From positions 2,564,844-2,628,843 of the forward strand of contig JAJEKB010021543.1 in the NCBI GenBank assembly GCA_022393335.1: a DNA stretch of 64,000 bases, written 5' to 3'. The position numbers and the translations under genes were made by a program. This stretch comes from Macrotrachela quadricornifera (lineage: Eukaryota; Rotifera; Eurotatoria; Philodinida; Philodinidae). This document shows positions 54,703 to 64,000 of the stretch, one piece after another. Numbering within the stretch: position 1 is the stretch's first letter; the number at the start of each line of letters is the position of its first letter. The notes beneath the pieces are model-generated. The model made no database searches and was not told the DNA's origin. It was given only the letters and a program-made list of their open reading frames with translations.

Positions 54703-55612
54703 CACACTGTAAAACGAAATAGGTCTTCTATCGAACTTTGAAGGTTTGATACTATTTTACGAAACAGTTTTAACTTTCGTGGCATGAAAATTGTTTTGTA
54801 AGTTTTCATACAAATTCGCACCCCTAGCCCGAAAATTGAATAGAGTTTCGAAGTTTTTTTACGAAACTCTTGAGAAGTTCTGGGTATCATGTACTGAACT
54901 TTCGGCAATTTCGCATCTTTTGTACAAAACTGTTGATATCTTCTTAGAGCACTTAAAGATTCCGTATAAAGTCATTCATTGTTTTGTAAGTGCTGTAATA
55001 GTTCCGAGTACATTGTACAAAACTAGCTATCGTTTCGTAAAAGATATACCGAACCATTGCATCATTTAGGAAACTATGAACACTTTCGTATAATGTATGC
55101 TGAACTTTTTGATATTTTACGAAACCATTGATAGTTTCGTGGAAGAACTAAAAGTTCCGAATGCCTTACACGAATCTATCGCAAGTTTCGTAAAATACGA
55201 AAAGGTTCAGCGTACATTGTATAAAACTGTTCATAGTTTTATAAATGATGTATTAGTTTAGTATATCTTTTACGGAGTCATGACTACTTTCGTACAACGT
55301 ATCCAGAACTATTAGAGCATTTACGAAACTATGGTTGGTTTCGTAGAATATATACGGAACGTTTAAATACTATGCGAAACTATCAATAGCTTTGTACAAA
55401 GGATAGAAAACTACCGAAAATTCAGTGCATGGTGCACAGAACTTCTGGAGGGTTTCATAAACAAACTTCGGAACCTTTTGCAATTTTCAGAACTTGAAAA
55501 GGTTCTTTATAATAATTATGAAACGATTTGTATGCCACAGAACTTAAAATCGTTTCGTAGAACTGTGCCAAGCCTTTAAAGTTCGGTAGGCTTCCTATTT
55601 TTTTTTCAGTGT
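54703..55612. repeat. Inverted-repeat block of cgaaac/gttccg motifs, 910 bp
   Basis: The left end cactgtaaaacgaaataggt (54703) and right end in complement acactgaaaaaaaaataggaa are inverted over about 40 bases, both continuing into cgaacttt-aagg. The interior alternates short motifs (tttcgta, acgaaact, gttcggtac-like) in both orientations, giving many spurious open frames. The ends resemble the left end of repeat copy 1 at 51709, so both probably belong to one non-autonomous family. Target duplication not resolved. Confidence 0.6.
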
Positions 55613-56228
55613 GGATGATATGTTTGTATATTGCGCTATAATCATCAATCAATTTTCTCGAACTGTCGATGAGCAATTGTAGTTTAAAAATTTCGTGTTT
55701 ATTTTCGTTTTCAGATTTGATTTAACTGGTAAATGTTTAATTGAATGCATAACATTACGAAATTTATATGCATACTAATGAATGTCGTGTGTGAAACCCA
55801 CGATTTATCGGCTGAATCTTGTATTGATAGAAATTCTTGTGTAGTTGGAGTTGTCGTCTTATGATTTTGATTATGTAATCGGTTTATTTTCTGATTTCTA
55901 CTGAATGATTATTGATGATTCTCACTGCATGAAGCTTTATTCTCCTTTTGAAAATAATACTGATATCAGTTGATATCTCTCTTTTTATTAGGAATGTTTA
56001 TTATATTTGAAATGTAGGCAGGTGGTTTATGTAAAATACAATAGTTTATTTACAATTAAAGGTTCAATAGTACTTCAATTGAGTGATTATTTCATAGTAT
56101 GAAATGGAAAATACGATATGAAGCAGTTACTTTCTATCGAGAGAAAAAGAAATTTTTATAAACAATGAATCAAGTTGATCGATTATGGACATATTGTTTT
56201 TACAATCTTATTGTTTCATATGCAATTT
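55613..56228. other. Intergenic, nothing recognised
   Basis: AT-rich sequence with no supported gene, repeat or RNA. Confidence 0.35.
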
Positions 56229-56640
56229 AACCAACATTATTTTCAATTTTATCTACACGTTTATCATTCTTTTTCCACATCCGTCTAATGAACATGCAAA
56301 GAATTGATATTATAACGATAGAAATTATTGGCAATATAAGTGCACCACATTTTTTAATAGCAATCATCGCAGTTATTCAATTGTCCACCAAATCAGCAAG
56401 AATATCTTTTAACGAATTTTTAATTGTAAGTTTATAAGTCGATACCAGCTGTTTCATCATGTTCTTAATCGGCCTTGGAATAGTCGATAGCTGCTCATAA
56501 TTTCTAACAGCTGTTAATGTAATTAATATATTACGATTATTGTAAATAGCGGATGGTAGTTCGGTGTTTGTACATTTAATTATTTTGTCGCAAGGTATCC
56601 GTACTAGTGAAGGTTCATTAATCGCAATTATACTGTTAAA
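56229..56640 (-). pseudogene. Membrane-protein C-terminal fragment, possibly retroelement envelope-like
   Basis: A minus-strand frame of about 135 codons with one TGA (near 56384) ends at 56229. It has an ectodomain-like part with Cys residues and a long amphipathic stretch. One strongly hydrophobic segment (LILPIISIVIISILCMFI) follows, then a short basic tail. This C-terminal layout is shared by envelope-like ORF3 proteins of some bdelloid LTR retrotransposons and by many single-pass proteins, so the envelope call is tentative. No LTR, gag or pol was found nearby. Broken and partial. Confidence 0.35.
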
Positions 56641-56648
56641 ATAGGTAC

Positions 56649-56894
56649 TTGGAAACTGAGAAGAACTTCTTAAACTTCATACCAGATTTTGCTGGTATTA
56701 GAGAACGTCTATGTGGTGTGAATCTCGGTACCATTGAGTCATTTAATTTTCCGGCCAACTACATGATCGACGAACGATCTCCGGTTGAGGTATGTTCAGA
56801 TTTCCGCAAAAAGAAATTTCCGAAATTACCTGAAATTGAACGTAAACTAAGCGACATCACACCTCGAGAACTGATTTACGTATCCTACCGCTAA
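56649..56894 (+). pseudogene. Gene fragment of unknown family
   Basis: 82 open codons with balanced codon use contain PDFAGIRERLCGVNLGTIES and FPKLPEIERKLSDITPREL. There is no ATG at the front (first codon TTG). The frame stops exactly where the repeat arrays at 56897 begin. It may belong with the peptidase-like fragment at 57870-58247 on the same strand, the arrays having expanded or inserted between them; this is inference. Confidence 0.35.
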
Positions 56895-56896
56895 AC

Positions 56897-57720
56897 AGAA
56901 GAAGTTTCAGTCATTTCGGTAATTACAAAGAAATTTCAGTAATTACTAGGAAATTTCCATAATTTCTATATTTTTTTTATACATATAACATAAAAATCAG
57001 TATAGATATAAGGACCCTACCCCCGAAAATAATAGAAAGTTCAGTAATTTCGGTAATTACTTGGAGATTTCAGTAATTACTAGGAAATTTCCATAATTTC
57101 TATTTCTATATTTTATACATATAACATAAATATAAATTTAGATATAAGGATCCTACCCCGAAGAATAGTTGAAACATCAGTAATTTCGGTAATTACCTAG
57201 AAATTGCAGTAATTACCAAGAAATTTCCATAATTTCTATATTTATTTGTTATACTTATAACATAAAAATCAGTATAGATGTAAGGACCTTACCCTAGATA
57301 TACGAGATAGATACATGATATATTTCAGGATATTATAGAAATTTCCTAGTAATTACTAAAATTTCAACGTAATTACCGAAATTACTATAATTTCTTCTAT
57401 CATATGGGGTATGGCTCTTAAAATTCTACTCACTGTTATGAGATAGATAAATGATATATTTAAAGAAATTATAGAAATTTCCTAGTAATTACTAAAATTT
57501 ATAAGTGATTTTCGAAATTACCGAAATTTCTTCTATCATATGGGGTATGGTTCTTAAAACTCTACTCACTTTTATGAGATAGATACATGATATATTTAAG
57601 GATATTATAGAAATTTCCTAGTAATTACTAAAATTTATAAGTGATTTCCGAAATTACTGAAAATGTTTCTGTACTTTCTTGTGGTATTGAGGGTAATTTT
57701 CGGTAGTTACTGAAATTTGC
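56897..57720. repeat. Head-to-head arrays of 130-140-bp repeats
   Basis: About three units in one orientation (56897-57295; core gtaattactaggaaatttcc, then ataatttctata, and a taaggaccctaccc linker) are followed by about three units of the same core in the opposite orientation (57300-57665; gaaatttcctagtaattact, with tatcatatggggtatgg linkers). The junction is near 57295. The two linkers differ, so only the core is shared by the arms. Confidence 0.8.
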
Positions 57721-57779
57721 TTTTTATAAAGATGTAATTTCCGAAATTTGCACTTTTGGCAAAGAAATTTCCTTTTCTG

Positions 57780-58247
57780 GAAATCTGCCCACTGCTGCTC
57801 CGGTTATCGATAAAGAAACCGATGTCGCTTGTCTGGGGTAAGACTTTTTTTCTAACTTTTTAACAAGCCATTTTTATATTCTAGAATGCATTATATATGT
57901 CAGACACTTCGAATAGTCGACGCAACACGATTTATCTATACTGCGCTATTCGTTGTTGTTAATGTTAAAAATAGCCCATCAATAATGACAAATTTGTCGG
58001 ACCCTTTAAATATTGGTGAACACGAGTGAGTCGATTGAAATCTTCTCAAACAAAAGTAACTTCGATCTGTTTTTCGTTCAGGTACTGTCTTTCTGCTGGC
58101 ATCAGAAACACAGGTGCACATTTTATTGCAATTATCAAATCGAACAATAATACTTATTATTGCTTCGATGATTTGCATCCTCAAGGTTGCTCTATTCACA
58201 ATGGTATTCTACAAGTACATATCGCAATCTATGTCTTAAAAGTGTAG
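57780..58247 (+). pseudogene. USP-like (C19) peptidase C-terminal fragment
   Basis: Fragments in order: a possible exon ending near 57838 at a GGTAAG donor, an exon from about 57886 with FIYTALFVVVNVKNSPSI, and 58076-58247 with CLSAGIRNTGAHFIAIIKSN and YYCFDDLHPQG. The G-x-H-[FY]-x-A-[IV] followed by [YW]YxFDD pattern is the His and Asp box of ubiquitin-specific peptidases. The Cys box was not found. A stop lies between the two last segments unless an intron (GTGAGTCGATTG..TTCAG, 58028-58080) is removed. Fragmentary and probably inactive. Confidence 0.45.
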
Positions 58248-58249
58248 CA

Positions 58250-60325
58250 ATATTCGTCATAAGAGACTAACATAGAAATTTTAATTGTACGCTATATGTA
58301 ACATAAAACACGATTGTTTTGTTATCATCAATATCATTTATTACTTTCCCTTCGAGTGCACATGCTTCTTACTTTTGTTACTAACACATAATTATTTGTT
58401 TTCGGAAACTTTTCTTCCTTTATTTAAATGTAATAATTCATTACTTTTCGAAAAAATAAAATTATCTGCAAATATCTAAATGCATTTTCAATTTATCACA
58501 ATGGATACGTAGTGTATTCATTGAACATATTTATGTATACTTTTCTTCTTAAGATGACTCTATTTTAAGCACACTTCTACGCATGTCATATCATATCAGA
58601 AGAGAAATTATTTACTCATTTGTTCTTGTCCAACACCTTTCACATTCCAGTATGAGTTTGCGAGTAAATATTACAAAGAAATGCTCGTTGAAGGAATATA
58701 GAGGTTTAGTATTTCGGCCTCAAGCTACATTTTGTGGCCAATAAATCCCCTCTCAAATGGCACCATTCGATGCAGAATTAAATTTTGCATCGTGCACAAC
58801 CAACTAAAACGTCTTCACAGCTTTAGAAGCGAATGTCAGCAAGGAATACTCGAATTCGCTGCTAACCTTCCCTACATCTTATTCTAAAACAAATGGCATC
58901 AAATGAGATTTATGGCAGATAAGCTTTTATTCTTTTTACTTAATTGTAACCTACATACGATGTTTTTTATTTTATGCATAGATATATTGATGATATCTTC
59001 TTAGATTTCAAATGAATCATTGGATACATTAAATGAAATGTCATTCGGTCTCTATTCATGCGACACTATATACGAAGGATATATAATGAGAGAACGAATT
59101 TCACTTGCGTGGTGCCTGTTCAAGTGACAGAACGAAAAAAGTGACTCACAGTGATTGAATGAATAACTGTTATTTTTCCAATCCCTTTTGCTTCATCTCT
59201 TTCTTTTTTTTTACATAATTTTGTATTTTCTTGTATCAATTCTTTCTGTTCTATTGCGTTACATAGTTCATCATTGGCACATGATGATGTAATTACATTA
59301 CATCAATTTCGTTTTTCTTATGATTTCATCATTTTCTTCTTTCTTCATCTTAGTTTGTGCGTAATAAATATAATTGTGATTTCTTTGCAATAAGCCATCA
59401 GCTATTCTTTAGTTCGACTTCTTAGTTAGTCATCTGAACTGTTTACTAATAGTATATGGTCACAGCTATAAATCGATGACAGTAGAAAAAGCAATGATGT
59501 ATATTCATTAATGTTAAAGAAATTGTAGAAAATCCCGTAATTGCTGCAATTTCTAACATTTCTTTAGGTGTTGGGGTATGGATACAAATTCTCATAAATT
59601 TATAACTTTATCCAAACATACCTTTTTTTTATAAAGTATCGACTTGATGAATGTAGGAATACCCGTGAACAAAAGTTTCTCAGACTTTTGTTGACATCCA
59701 AAAATCTGCATCTGTACACATGTTGAATTGGTCTTTTTATCAGTATCGACTAAAAACTTGAATTATGAATATGATATCAGGGCCAAAAACTGACGTCACG
59801 AAGAATGAACTGATCAAGAAATGACAAAACACGATTCAATGCGATAATGTATATTTGAAGAGACAACTCATCTAATTAGAAAATAAACTATGATATCATT
59901 ATCTGATGATAAAGATTCCAGCATTGCTACTTCAAATTGCTTCCATCATCAATGTGTTTTCTTTGAATGAGGTTAAATCAATCTTGAACTAGATTTACAT
60001 TTTGTAGAGTGCAACGATTGTCCTACTCCTCAGTAACCATTTTCTTGAAGAAAAGGACTTTTCAAAACAATTAAACAATATATATCTTCGTTTAGTTATT
60101 TCTCTCGCCGCTTCATTCTTATACACAGGATGACACTATCATATAATCAAAATCAGTGGATAAGCTATTTTTTCTTTATTTATTGAAACACTCTTGAAAA
60201 CCACTTGCATACAAATAAATTTCAGGATTAACATGAAACTCGAAAAAATGTGTGAAAAAAAATTTGGATTATATTTAAGATTGAAATGTCACAAGGCAGT
60301 TCCATTTCTCGCAGACTGTCCACTT
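58250..60325. other. Gene-poor region, 2 kb
   Basis: No gene, RNA gene or element with definable ends was recognised. The open frame 58285-58479 is T-rich and incidental. Confidence 0.4.
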
Positions 60326-60691
60326 TTAGACCAAATTACGTGCTGAACCTTGAGCAAGGTGAGGATCAGTTGCATCTTCACCAAATTTCTTTGACGATAA
60401 ACAGCATCTGTACACTCCACCAATGACACAACAGTATCGCCCTGATGGACAACATGCTCCTTCAGAACAACAAATTGGATATGTTGAAGGACAACAATGA
60501 CTTGTGATACAGCACGAAGTTGACGCCGGACAACAATTCGCTACAATAATTGTTGAATTGAGTTGTGCCGCATAACAACAAATTTCGCCTGTACCGCCTC
60601 CACAGAGATTACTGGGACATTGCTGGCCATATACAGTGATGGCAGCTGTAACCAGCAGAATGAAGGGAATCGGGTTGATTTGATGGAGCAT
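60326..60691 (-). CDS. Granulin-like secreted Cys-rich protein, 121 aa
   Basis: ATG 60691 starts a signal peptide (NPIPFILLVTAAITVYGQQ). The mature part contains eight CC pairs, including NCCPASTSCCITSHCCPSTY, ICCSEGACCPSGRYCC and YRCC. Granulin/epithelin modules stack CC pairs in just this way (..CCP....CC....CCP....CC). The length fits one to one-and-a-half modules. The C-terminal 20 residues are not Cys-rich. It has a single coding exon. Role extracellular, growth-factor-like or defensive in relatives; none shown here. Confidence 0.75.
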   Translation of the reverse strand: MLHQINPIPFILLVTAAITVYGQQCPSNLCGGGTGEICCYAAQLNSTIIVANCCPASTSCCITSHCCPSTYPICCSEGACCPSGRYCCVIGGVYRCCLSSKKFGEDATDPHLAQGSARNLV

Positions 60692-61244
60692 TTTCGTGTT
60701 TGTTCGAAAAAATATCTAAAAAATAAATGACATAAGGTGGAAATAATGTAAAATTCAACCTTAAAAGCATAATCTTGTGTATATATATAGCAAGACAAAA
60801 AAAGACTGGGAAAAATCCAATTATGCAACGGTATTACTATTTTTTTTACTGTTCTGCGTAATTGGTATTAGTCAACTTTCTAGAAGGTTCCATTGAATCA
60901 AAGAATAGAAAAAATAAAATAAAATAAAGTAAATATAAAAATCCGCCAATGTAAAAACGTACAACTATGCACATATATATATATGTAGTTTATAGCTTCT
61001 TATTGGTCAAATTTTCTGTAAGATTCCATTGAATCATACAACTCGAAAAATAAAAAAAAATAAACATAGAAACTCGCCGACGCAAAAAATGCAACTGCGC
61101 ATATATACATGTACGCAGTTCATAACTTTTTTTTGATTATAAAGCAAACACAATACGTGTACTTTTATCAGATATTATATAAACAACAGTCATATAAATG
61201 TTCTGCTTTTGAAACATTTTAACATTATATATTGTGCGTATACT
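60692..61244. other. Promoter flank with short direct repeat
   Basis: 60880-60990 and 61008-61115 share an imperfect unit (tctagaaggttccattgaatca / tctgtaagattccattgaatca), then a-rich sequence, gaaa/aatccgcc-like and a (ca/ta)-rich end with atatatatatgta. It is a two-copy tandem repeat of about 125 bases. No gene. Confidence 0.5.
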
Positions 61245-62152
61245 CTAAAAAAAAGGATCGTTACCAAACCAAAAAACAGATCCGCGGGTGGGCACATGGT
61301 CCGATCCTTTCCTGGTTTCGTATAAAGAAAGCCTCGTATCGAATTTCTTTTTAATGAATGACAAAAAAAGTTTAGTACTGAACTTTTCCAAAAAAAAAAT
61401 CAAAACAACGTTCCGTAAAGAAGGTTTCATGCTGAACCTTTAACGCGAGATTGGAAAGATGTTTCATAGGAGCAGTTTCGTATTAAATTTTTCACACCAA
61501 CTGAAAAAGAAGTTTCGTACGACCTTATTCGCACTGAACCTTTTGTCATCTACCCAATAGTTCATGAGGGAAGCAGCTCCAGAGGTATTGAAGCAATTGA
61601 GTCTCCACATTGCATCTATAAATCGATCTTATTTATATATGAAAACCTACATAGAATCTGTGTACGAATTCTATGTAACTTTTCATATATAAATAAGATC
61701 GATTTATCGATGCAATATGGAGACTCAACTGTTTCATTACCTTTGAAGCTGTTTCCATCATTAGTTAAAAATAACACTTAGTCGCCATATTATTTCTTGA
61801 ATTGATCTATAACAAAGAGCAAATCAATTAATTTTATATAATACAACAAACTTCCCCATACAGCTTATAAGTAAGTCGATCTAAACAGAGGAAAGAAATA
61901 TGTTTATTTTCTATTAGTGAAACTTACCCATAATTTGATACAAAGATGGTTTTGAGATAAAGCACGAGTTAATTTGGATTAGATGATAAATGTATCTACG
62001 AATTCCATATTGAAGTCAATCTGTAACAGAAAAGAAGTTCATTTATTTGAATATAACAAACTTACTAGTTAATTTGTAGGATTTCAGAAAATATTGGGTT
62101 TGACAGTGTTGTGACCGAACCTAAAACTATATACAATTAATTAATTAATTAG
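61245..62152 (+). repeat. Repeat copy 2 (paralogue with empty hAT site)
   Basis: Matches 51709-52557 plus 54170-54205 without interruption, including the hairpin at 61615-61740. The site corresponding to the hAT insertion reads tgtgaccgaacctaaaacta near 62108. The match stops at about 62152, where a palindrome begins. Confidence 0.8.
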
Positions 62153-62155
62153 GAT

Positions 62156-62843
62156 ACTACTATGCGTTTCAAAATATAAGGCACCTGGTTGTTTTTTGAA
62201 TAACTTTTGATAGGAACAAGATAGAGACTTGGGGTTTTCAGCATTTCATAGCCAAGACCCAAGGGCATATTTTTGTAAGCAAAATCTTTTTTGAGAAAAA
62301 TTTTGAAGATCGGTTTTTCCGAGGATCTTTGAAAAACCACGCTGACTTTTTGAAAACTGCCATAAAAGGCTATTGATTTTTTTACATATTCGGATTCAGC
62401 GTCAAAAACTACATCAATTCATATGTTTTTCGAGTCTATTAACAAAAATTTTTTTTCGTGAAAAATTTAACTCCTAGTCATTTTTTGACTGAAGTCACTC
62501 ATTGACGCAGTCCTGAGGATGCTAAGGAGTGAATTTTCGGTAAAAAAACGTTTTTCTTAAAAGACTCGAAAAACATATGAATCGATGTAGTTTTTGACGC
62601 TGAATCCGAATATGTAAAAAAATCAATAGCCTTTTATGGCAGTTTTCAAAAAGTCAGCGTGGTTTTTCAAAGGTCCTCGGAAAAACCGATCTTCGAAATT
62701 TTTCTCAAAAAAGATTTTGCTTACAAAAATATGCCCTTGGGTCTTGGCTATGAAATGCTGAAAACCCCAAGTCTCTATCTTGTTCCTATCAAAAGTTATT
62801 CAAAAAACAACCAGGTGCCTTATATTTTGAAACGCATAGTAGT
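62156..62843. repeat. Long near-perfect palindrome, about 690 bp
   Basis: Arms 62156 to about 62475 and about 62526-62843 are inverted copies with few mismatches, separated by roughly 50 bases. Arm ends are actactatgcgtttc and gaaacgcatagtagt. Both arms encode the same short frame (QRSSEKPIF[K/E]IFLKKDF, NMPLGLGYEMLKTPSLYL) facing outwards, hence mirrored open frames at 62149-62340 and 62659-62843. The right arm continues directly into the pseudogene at 62844. Confidence 0.85.
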
Positions 62844-63560
62844 TGTCCATCTATTCGAAGAAATTGAAAGAAATGTATGGATTGCTAAACAAAATTCAAA
62901 AGGCCCAGTTGACAATCTTACACAAGATGAGACGGCATCGATCCATTTATATACAATGTCGATAAACTCAAAAACATCCTTTTTTACGTCTTTAATAAAG
63001 TACTTTGTGATGAAAAGCGTCAAAATTTAGAACCATGATTTTACCTCTCAAAAATTATTTCTTAGGACTCTACACAAACTTCCATTTCAACGATACATCG
63101 TTTGGAATGGTTTGCGTGGCGTAAACGTAGGTTTCAAGTATCCTGCTGAAAGTGAGTTTGCATCTATATTAATCAGAATTTAAGAAATCATCGTTTTTTC
63201 AGAGCTCTGAAAAAAAGTAAAATTGATGCATTACTATGTTTGTCTAATATTTTAACATCTCTTTGTGGGGCATGACCTCGTGTACATTGGATTTGAATAC
63301 ATTCGAAAACGATCAGATTTTTGGCAAAACAAGTATGCAAACATTGTTTTTGATCAATGGCAAAATGGCAAATCAATCGCTGTTTATACATATATCAAAA
63401 ATGTAGAGAACGAAGCCATTTTAATGCCTAGGTCTTATTTCAAAGTTACTAATGTATTGAATTCATTTCCAGATTTACACATAATCATTCTCAGAGAAAT
63501 CCAACTTTCATTTCTACTTATCGAATCATCATTATCGATATCTTCAAACAAATCTTGAGA
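62844..63560 (+). pseudogene. ADP-ribosyltransferase-like (ART) pseudogene
   Basis: Segments in order resemble the catalytic part of NAD:arginine ADP-ribosyltransferase-type proteins that are abundant in bdelloids. They are LTQDETASIHLYTM (about 62920-62960), then YIVWNGLRG (63090s), GMTSCTLDLNTFENDQI (about 63268-63320), and in another frame VENEAILMPRSYFKV and DLHIIILREIQ (to about 63500). The order R-G, [ST]-x-[ST]-region and final E-rich E-x-A/E-x-L-hP strand is kept. At least one frameshift (near 63330) and stops break it; an intron (GTGAGTTT..TTTTTTCAG, 63151-63201) is plausible. It is not functional. Confidence 0.6.
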
Positions 63561-64000
63561 TATTACACAACACTGATCATTCTAATTTGTTGCATATAAT
63601 ATCATATGTATCATTTGTTTTTTATTTTAGACAATTAAAAACTAGAGAATGATTGTTATCATATAAGCAAAACTTTAAAATAAACTATAGTATTGATTAT
63701 TATGATAAATAAATCATTGTCATAACACGAATGTGTAAATTCCATGACAGATTACTTTGAGTTGTAGTCTGAATTATTGCTTTTCAAGTGGAAAAAGAAC
63801 TTAAAATTCGGACACAGGTTGATAACGCTCGGTCATATCCCATCAGACTCGGATAATATCGACTGGTTTTTATAAAAATCTTGTCAATTTTTGATGTTAT
63901 TTGGGTTGGAACTCGACTATAGGATTGCTTGTCTTAGGTTCCAAGCATTTCACTTTGTCTTAGACAACTAGATATACATCAGTTCCAGTCATAAATGACT
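63561..64000. other. Right edge, nothing recognised
   Basis: AT-rich sequence with no supported feature. Confidence 0.35.

Noticed and set aside
54702..55676. Protein-coding frames at 54702-54908, 54791-55069 and 55455-55676
   Set aside because: They read through repeated cgaaac/gttcgg motifs in both strands with no family resemblance.
62149..62340. Separate minus-strand gene
   Set aside because: It is the mirror image of 62659-62843 produced by the palindrome.
1..64000. Alternative genetic code with TGA as Trp
   Set aside because: Several intact genes terminate with TGA (for example at 17317-17319, 28930-28932, 29895-29897), and intact genes use TGG normally.

Overview
The window looks like nuclear DNA of a small-genome animal, most probably a bdelloid rotifer. 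It is very AT-rich. Genes are compact, with many GT..AG introns of about 45-70 bases. Metazoan housekeeping genes sit beside single-copy genes of fungal or bacterial character, and many short, mostly decayed DNA transposons of different superfamilies are present. The species call is inference from architecture; no rRNA or other marker is present.

Layout. 1-7400 is repeat country: one hypothetical exon, a mosaic repeat, a hAT element with an 8-bp target duplication (3817-5148), and a 2-kb element whose inverted arms carry tRNA-like B-box modules (5371-7395). 7926-9344 is a fungal-type MFS transporter broken by a MITE and a stop. 9715-11016 is a two-exon ubiquitin-domain gene with one internal TGA. 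12129-17319 holds two divergent coiled-coil genes whose promoters and 5' leader introns are inverted copies of each other. 17650-19350 is a three-exon F-box-like gene with a premature stop. 19351-24137 is gene-poor and repeat-rich. 24138-26311 (11-exon SLC43-like transporter, minus) and 27028-28932 (8-exon adenosylhomocysteinase-like, plus) are divergent across about 700 bases; a secreted cupin follows at 29066-29897.

30000-45000 is gene-poor. It contains a Tc1/mariner relic (32830-34401), a secreted or anchored small protein (35294-35734), a piggyBac relic with TTAA sites (37475-39475), a TA-flanked MITE (39614-39887), a Gln-rich secreted protein (40742-41263) with a possible alternative last exon, and a LamG-like fragment. 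45497-46570 is an intronless zinc-free MDR oxidoreductase. 48366-50616 appears to join DLG-type PDZ domains to an LRRC57-type leucine-rich repeat domain in one gene. 51700-64000 is again repeat-rich: nested hAT elements with an empty-site paralogue, 34-bp tandem repeats, head-to-head arrays, fragments resembling a USP peptidase and an envelope-like membrane protein, a granulin-like secreted gene, and a 690-bp palindrome running into an ADP-ribosyltransferase-like pseudogene.

How it fits together: the intact genes are independent housekeeping, transport and secretory genes. The main themes are gene acquisition, gene fusion, inverted duplication of regulatory DNA, and heavy transposon decay in which premature stops are mostly TGA or TAG, several at expected Trp positions.
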